Assembly: GCA_003545155.1 (NCBI GenBank)
Contig: DQCH01000088.1
Span: 1,448-11,822, forward strand
DNA length: 10,375 bases
Direction of reading: 5' to 3'
Source of the DNA: Candidatus Acetothermia bacterium
GTDB taxonomy: Bacteria > Bipolaricaulota > Bipolaricaulia > UBA7950 > UBA9294
Shown here: positions 6,646 to 10,375 of the stretch, in pieces
Numbering within the stretch: position 1 is the first letter of the stretch
Layout: every line of letters begins with the position of its first letter
Program-made: the position numbers and the translations under genes
Notes under the pieces: generated by a model
Told to the model about the DNA's origin: nothing
The model's input: only the letters and a program-made list of their open reading frames with translations
Database searches by the model: none

Positions 6646-8170
6646 CCTCGGCGGTCGCCGGGCTCTCCACAGCAGGGACAGTGACCGCTCCCTCCTCCGC
6701 TCGCGCCATCTCCCAGTTGACGAAGTACTGTTGCCCCACCTGAAGGAGCGTTGTTAGCAGGTAGTAGAGCCATAGTCCGGCTGGGAAGTTATATAGGAAG
6801 ATAGCCATAAAGATTGGGAAGATATACCCCATGTATTTTTGGCTCCCACCACGATCCCCGGTCGTCATCGGGGTCATCAGCTTCTGTTGAAGGATCATCA
6901 CCAGGGTGGTGAGGATTACAAGGATGAAGTAAGGATCGCGCAGGCTAAGGTCGGAGAGCCATAAAAACCCGGGGGAGAGGTGGATCTGCTCACCGGAGTA
7001 GAGAATAGCCTTCCACAGGAGGATGAGGATTGGAAGCTGGATGAACATGGGAAGACACCCTCCCATTGGGTTCACTCCTTCCCGCTTATACAGCTCCATT
7101 AGCTTCTGCTGCAGCAACTGTTTATCATCCTTAAACCGCTCCTGAATCTGCTTCATTTTCGGCTGCAGCTTCTGCATCTTGGCCATCGAGTGATACTGCT
7201 TGCGCATGAGCGGGAACAGGACCACACGCGTCAGAAGAGTAAATAGGATGATCGACCAGCCGTAGTTCCCGGTGTAGCGGTAGAGGAGATCGAGGAACTG
7301 AATCACTGGGATCATCATCCGGGCTGCGCTCCCCGGAGCGTCGAGCTCTCCCAACCCAACAGCCTTCATCAGCAGGAACCGTCGGCGCCCTCCATACAGG
7401 GAGAAAAAATAGGAGGTGGAGCCCTGGCCAACAGATAGAGTAACGCCAAAGTGGCGATTTCCCGCGGATGTTCGCTCCATAAACGGAGTGACACCAGAAG
7501 CAGCGCTTGTCTTGAGGAAGAAAACCGTGGTCTTATCCATTAAACCAAGCCCGTCGAACGAGGCGTACGAGCCTTCTGCAAGGAGGCTCTCACCCGGATT
7601 GCCGTCGAACTGGTAGACAAGCGATGGCCCCTTCTCCTTTAATATGTAGTCACCTAGCGACATCCGTATGAGAAACTCCTGCTCCATTTGGTTCTCTAAA
7701 GCCACCTCGATGTCGATTGTGTAATAAGGGTCATTATGAACTGTGAAGCACTTGATAAGTCTAAATCCCCCCACTTCGCCTTGAAACTCGATGATCAACT
7801 TGTCAGGGGACGGTTGCTGTGGCTCAGAGAGGGTGTAAGTGCCCAGGGCGGCTTTTCCTTCCGTCTGGACAGAGAAGGGGAAGAGGGTGTCGGCAACGTA
7901 CTGCCGTTCGAGGCTCTTGGGATCGGTCCTCGTTCCTTGGACGAGCTCGACCACTTTAGAGCCGTAGGGGGCAAAGTTGAGATAGACACTCCGAAGTGTT
8001 CCGCCGTCCTCGGAGAAGACGTAGCTCGCCAGCGCGGTTTTAACCTCAATCTCCTTATAATCTCCACGCCTGTAAATTTGATAGGTCAACCCCTTCTGGG
8101 TTCCCCAGGCAACTCCTCCCATAGCAAGAAAGAGCAACAGTAACACCAAACATACAAGACCTTTACGCAC
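6605..8170 (-). CDS. yidC: membrane protein insertase YidC
   Basis: YidC inserts and folds inner-membrane proteins, alone or with SecYEG-SecDF. The 521-residue protein has an N-terminal membrane helix (about 5-22), a large periplasmic beta-rich domain (about 25-275) as in Gram-negative bacteria, and the conserved insertase core. The core has TLLTRVVLFPL (311-321) with the conserved hydrophilic-groove Arg315, a cytoplasmic helical hairpin (about 325-365), NPMGGCLPMFIQLP (367-380) and FPAGLWLYY (462-470). The C-terminal tail is strikingly acidic ([13 protein letters not shown], 509-521), whereas many YidC tails are basic. The start is a GTG at 8170 with an excellent Shine-Dalgarno sequence (AAGGAGG, 8182-8176) five bases upstream; no other start fits. 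Its last 41 bases also encode the Jag-like N-terminus. The usual upstream rnpA and rpmH are absent; the gene diverges from ribE. Confidence 0.96.
   Translation of the reverse strand: MRKGLVCLVLLLLFLAMGGVAWGTQKGLTYQIYRRGDYKEIEVKTALASYVFSEDGGTLRSVYLNFAPYGSKVVELVQGTRTDPKSLERQYVADTLFPFSVQTEGKAALGTYTLSEPQQPSPDKLIIEFQGEVGGFRLIKCFTVHNDPYYTIDIEVALENQMEQEFLIRMSLGDYILKEKGPSLVYQFDGNPGESLLAEGSYASFDGLGLMDKTTVFFLKTSAASGVTPFMERTSAGNRHFGVTLSVGQGSTSYFFSLYGGRRRFLLMKAVGLGELDAPGSAARMMIPVIQFLDLLYRYTGNYGWSIILFTLLTRVVLFPLMRKQYHSMAKMQKLQPKMKQIQERFKDDKQLLQQKLMELYKREGVNPMGGCLPMFIQLPILILLWKAILYSGEQIHLSPGFLWLSDLSLRDPYFILVILTTLVMILQQKLMTPMTTGDRGGSQKYMGYIFPIFMAIFLYNFPAGLWLYYLLTTLLQVGQQYFVNWEMARAEEGAVTVPAVESPATAEDDQEGDGDGQEGD
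6608..6640. repeat. short direct repeat inside the yidC/jag overlap
   Basis: ATCTCCCTCTTG (6608-6619) and ATCGCCCTCTTG (6629-6640) match at 11 of 12 bases with a 21-base period. In yidC this gives the repeated QEGD of the acidic tail; in the Jag-like frame it gives TKRAM and TVKRE. It suggests a small tandem duplication that extended both proteins in the overlap, though chance is possible. Confidence 0.45.
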
Positions 8171-8187
8171 GATGACCTCCTTGCGAT

Positions 8188-8210
8188 AGGGTATCTCAGG
8201 GTTTGACCCT
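8188..8210. promoter_or_regulatory. repeated AGGGT motif in the yidC-ribE divergent region
   Basis: AGGGT occurs at 8188-8192 and 8198-8202, followed by its inverse ACCCT at 8206-8210. The last two form a 5-bp inverted repeat with a 3-base centre. They lie in the short gap that must contain promoters for both yidC and the rib genes, so a regulator site or small hairpin is possible. The motif matches no operator I can name. Confidence 0.25.
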
Positions 8211-8229
8211 TTGCAACTTCGTTGATAAC
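8203..8229 (+). promoter_or_regulatory. candidate promoter of the riboflavin operon
   Basis: A -35-like TTGACC (8203-8208) is followed by a -10-like GATAAC (8224-8229), with a short 15-base spacer. This is the best plus-strand match in the yidC-ribE gap but is not strong. For yidC on the minus strand, TTGCAA (8216-8211), 17 bases and TACCCT (8193-8188) is an equally weak candidate. No FMN riboswitch fits in this gap. Confidence 0.3.
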
Positions 8230-8261
8230 CATTTAAAGGTGAGGTACACTCCTTGGTGTCG

Positions 8262-8846
8262 ATGTTTACGGGGATTGTTCAGGGATTTGGCCTGCTTAAA
8301 CAGCAATGGGGGAGTACCCTTAAGGTGGAGGTCTCTTCCGGCTTTCGCGATCGGCTGGTCCTGGGAGGAAGCGTCGCCGTCAATGGGGTATGTCTGACCG
8401 TTCGCGAACTGGCGAGCGAGGCCTTCCTCGCTGACCTCTCTCAGGAGACCACTTTACGTACCACTTTGGGCAGGTTGCAGGCGCACACACGGGTGAATCT
8501 GGAGCTCCCGGTGAGCCCGGAAGGGAGCCTCGACGGCCATATTGTGCTTGGGCACGTCGATACGGTCGGCCGGGTAAAGGCAATCGTCCGTGAGCGGGAG
8601 GGCCGGAACTTCACCTTCTCCTACCCCCCTGAATTTAGCCGGTATATAGTAGAGAAGGGCGCGGTGGCAGTGGACGGGATCAGTCTTACCCCGTTTCAGG
8701 TGACCGGCGGGACCTTCCGCTGCGCGATAATCCCAAAGACGTTCAAAGCGACGAACCTGCAGGGCCTTTCAGTGGGAGACCCAGTGAATATCGAGTTTGA
8801 TATCCTGGCAAAGTATGTAGAGAGGATGACAAGACGTGTTCATTAG
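8262..8846 (+). CDS. ribE: riboflavin synthase, alpha subunit
   Basis: Riboflavin synthase dismutates two 6,7-dimethyl-8-ribityllumazine molecules to riboflavin and the pyrimidine that RibH reuses. From the ATG at 8262 it has 194 residues. It shows two similar lumazine-binding barrels (about 1-90 and 91-185): MFTGIVQG at the start, VNGVCLTV in repeat one, [12 protein letters not shown] at the junction and [10 protein letters not shown] in repeat two. The C-terminal helix ends in ILAKYVERM, typical of the trimer-forming tail. The start is ambiguous. The Shine-Dalgarno AAAGGTGAGG (8235-8244) is ideally spaced for a TTG at 8253, which would add three residues. The ATG at 8262 gives the conserved Met-Phe-Thr-Gly-Ile-Val terminus, so I prefer it. 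The gene heads the rib operon and overlaps ribBA by 11 bases. ribD, often first in such operons, is absent. Confidence 0.95.
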   Translation: MFTGIVQGFGLLKQQWGSTLKVEVSSGFRDRLVLGGSVAVNGVCLTVRELASEAFLADLSQETTLRTTLGRLQAHTRVNLELPVSPEGSLDGHIVLGHVDTVGRVKAIVREREGRNFTFSYPPEFSRYIVEKGAVAVDGISLTPFQVTGGTFRCAIIPKTFKATNLQGLSVGDPVNIEFDILAKYVERMTRRVH

Positions 8847-10035
8847 CATCGAGGAAGCGATAGAGCGGATTCGTGTCGGCGAGATACTAATCCTGGTCGA
8901 TGATGAGAACCGGGAGAACGAGGGGGACTTGGTGACAGCTGCGGAACATGTCACTTCGGAGACGGTCAACTTCATGGCAAAGTACGGCCGCGGGTTGATA
9001 TGCATGCCAATCGACACCCTCCGTGCGCGGAAGCTCGCTCTTACCCCAATGAGTCCAGAGAACACCGCTTTGCACGGCACACATTTTTCCGTGTCGGTGG
9101 ACGCGAAAAATGGGATCACAACCGGGATTTCCACTCATGACCGCGCGCATACCATCCAGGTAGTGCTCGGTGATGAGACTCAGCCGGAGGACCTTGCTCG
9201 CCCCGGCCATATCTTCCCGTTGATCGCCTGCGAAGGAGGAGTCCTGAAACGTGCTGGACATACTGAAGCAGCGGTCGACCTGGCACGGATCGCCGGGCTC
9301 AAGCCAGCGGCGGTGATCTGCGAGATCTTAAACGACGACGGGACCATGGCCCGCCTCCCTCAACTGGAAGCCTTCGCCGAGAAGCACAACCTCTCCATCG
9401 CCAGTATTACCGATCTCATCGCCTATCGAAAGCGCCACGAGCGCTTAATCGAACGGGTAGCCATCGCCGACCTTCCCACCAAATACGGAGACTTCAAGAT
9501 TTATAGCTACACAAGTCCCATCGAAGATGCGGAGCACGTCGCCCTGGTTAAGGGAGAGGTCGCCGGCAAGAAAGACGTGCTGGTCAGGGTCCATTCCGAG
9601 TGCCTCACCGGCGATGTGCTGGGCTCGCTGCGCTGCGACTGCGGTGATCAGCTCCATCGGGCCCTTCAAATGATCGAGGAGGAAGGGTGTGGGGTGCTCG
9701 TGTACATGCGCCAGGAGGGGCGAGGAATTGGCCTGAAGAACAAGGTCTGCGCCTACCAACTGCAAGATGAGGGGTTGGATACCGTGGAAGCAAATAAACG
9801 GCTCGGTTTCGAGGCCGACCTGCGCGACTATGGAATCGGAGCGCAGATCCTGTCTGATCTGGGACTTTCTACGATTCGACTCCTCACCAACAATCCCAAG
9901 AAGGTCGTCGGCCTTTCTGGCTACGGCCTTAAGATTACACAGCAGGTCCCAATCGAGATCACACCGAACGAGTACAACCGCTACTACCTAAGAACAAAAA
10001 AAGAAAAACTCGGTCACCGCTTAACAAACGTTTAG
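8836..10035 (+). CDS. ribBA: bifunctional 3,4-dihydroxy-2-butanone-4-phosphate synthase / GTP cyclohydrolase II
   Basis: This enzyme starts both arms of riboflavin synthesis: RibB makes the four-carbon unit from ribulose 5-phosphate, and RibA opens GTP. The product has 399 residues. The RibB half (about 1-200) has the acidic loop [10 protein letters not shown] (22-31), the STHDRAHTI stretch (99-107) and [10 protein letters not shown] (141-150). The RibA half (about 205-399) has SECLTGD (254-260) with the zinc ligands Cys256, Cys267 and Cys269, plus [10 protein letters not shown] (291-300) and TNNPKK (351-356). All expected catalytic elements are present, so both halves should be active. The start is a GTG at 8836 inside the end of ribE, with GAGAGG-like sequence about 10 bases upstream; translation is probably coupled. 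ribH follows after 53 bases. Confidence 0.97.
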   Translation: MFISIEEAIERIRVGEILILVDDENRENEGDLVTAAEHVTSETVNFMAKYGRGLICMPIDTLRARKLALTPMSPENTALHGTHFSVSVDAKNGITTGISTHDRAHTIQVVLGDETQPEDLARPGHIFPLIACEGGVLKRAGHTEAAVDLARIAGLKPAAVICEILNDDGTMARLPQLEAFAEKHNLSIASITDLIAYRKRHERLIERVAIADLPTKYGDFKIYSYTSPIEDAEHVALVKGEVAGKKDVLVRVHSECLTGDVLGSLRCDCGDQLHRALQMIEEEGCGVLVYMRQEGRGIGLKNKVCAYQLQDEGLDTVEANKRLGFEADLRDYGIGAQILSDLGLSTIRLLTNNPKKVVGLSGYGLKITQQVPIEITPNEYNRYYLRTKKEKLGHRLTNV

Positions 10036-10041
10036 AATAAG

Positions 10042-10055
10042 GTGGTATCGACCAC
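10042..10055 (+). other. small hairpin between ribBA and ribH
   Basis: GTGGT (10042-10046), loop ATCG and ACCAC (10051-10055) form a perfect 5-bp stem. No run of T follows, so it is not an intrinsic terminator. It might mark an mRNA processing or stability point, or be chance. Confidence 0.25.
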
Positions 10056-10088
10056 AAGACAGGGGGAGTTGCAAAGGAGGGAGCAAAC

Positions 10089-10375
10089 ATGGGAAAGACG
10101 TTTGAAGGAAAACTCGATGGAAGTGGCCTGCGAGTGGGGATAATAGTCAGCCGGTTCAACGACCTGATCACCGAGCGGCTTCTTAAAGGAGCGCTTGACA
10201 GGCTGCGGCGGTCGAACGTGCCGCAGGAGTCAACCGATGTCTGTTGGGTTCCAGGGGCGTTCGAGGTGCCAAAGGCAGCCAAACACATGGCCACAACCGG
10301 TCGTTACGATGGGGTGATCGCGCTCGCTGCGGTGATCCGCGGGGCAACCCCGCACTTCGAGTACATCTCAAACGA
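10089..10375 (+). CDS. ribH: 6,7-dimethyl-8-ribityllumazine synthase (3' end cut by window)
   Basis: RibH joins the RibB product with the RibA/RibD-derived pyrimidine to give lumazine, the substrate of RibE. Only the first 95 codons lie in the window, about 60 percent of a typical 155-residue protein. Family motifs are clear: GIIVSRFND (17-25) with the substrate-contacting Arg-Phe-Asn, VPGAFEVP (57-64) and AAVIRGATPHFEYIS (79-93). A strong Shine-Dalgarno AAGGAGG (10074-10080) lies 8 bases before the ATG, so it may be translated more strongly than its overlapped neighbours; this suits its role as a high-copy subunit of an icosahedral or pentameric assembly. The reading frame is open to the window edge. 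Confidence 0.95.
   Translation, partial: MGKTFEGKLDGSGLRVGIIVSRFNDLITERLLKGALDRLRRSNVPQESTDVCWVPGAFEVPKAAKHMATTGRYDGVIALAAVIRGATPHFEYISN

Noticed and set aside
7736..8143. Plus-strand open frame of 135 codons opposite yidC
   Set aside because: Antisense of the YidC periplasmic domain, with no Shine-Dalgarno sequence or recognisable motif.
8171..8252. FMN riboswitch ahead of ribE
   Set aside because: The gap is too short and the conserved FMN-element sequences are not seen; the AGGGT repeats do not form the multi-stem fold.
10036..10088. Terminator between ribBA and ribH
   Set aside because: The 5-bp hairpin at 10042-10055 has no T-run and a strong ribosome-binding site for ribH follows, so cotranscription is more likely.
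1..10375. Defence system, prophage, integron, CRISPR or other mobile element
   Set aside because: All coding space is filled by core genes in tight operons; no transposase, integrase, tRNA gene, repeat array or composition shift was seen.

Overview
This window is a compact bacterial housekeeping region with moderately high G+C. Every gene is recognisable, and there are no RNA genes, insertion sequences, CRISPR arrays or other mobile elements. YidC carries the large periplasmic domain found in Gram-negative-type proteins, so the host is most likely a diderm. Gene order and several unusual residues (divergent RecJ, Jag and WecA/TagA-type proteins) fit a deep-branching phylum. Bipolaricaulota or a Thermotogota-like lineage would be my guess, but the window does not prove it.

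Layout. (1) Positions 62-3039, plus strand: a promoter, then rpsT (ribosomal protein S20), secF and recJ. The genes are tightly packed, with secF and recJ overlapping as ATGA. (2) Positions 8170-3036, minus strand: yidC, a short jag/khpB-like gene, mnmE, and a membrane protein fused to a WecG/TagA glycosyltransferase. The yidC-jag-mnmE order is the classic one, but rpmH and rnpA are not upstream. Two of the three junctions overlap. The last gene converges on recJ so closely that the stop codons share bases. (3) Positions 8253-10375, plus strand: ribE, ribBA and ribH (cut by the window end), a riboflavin operon diverging from yidC. The yidC-ribE gap of about 80-90 bp must hold both promoters.

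How the genes work together. SecF and YidC both serve protein export and membrane insertion, although secD is not next to secF. S20, Jag and MnmE concern ribosomes, RNA and tRNA modification. RecJ is a repair exonuclease. The fused glycosyltransferase probably adds a sugar to a lipid-linked intermediate of a cell-surface polymer. RibE, RibBA and RibH supply all riboflavin steps except the RibD deaminase/reductase and the phosphatase.

Most notable points: rpsT appears to start at an ATA codon; the N-terminal half of the glycosyltransferase resembles a WecA/TagO phosphosugar transferase that has lost its catalytic motifs; and the Jag-like protein has lost the GxxG RNA-binding loop of its KH domain but keeps the R3H motif.
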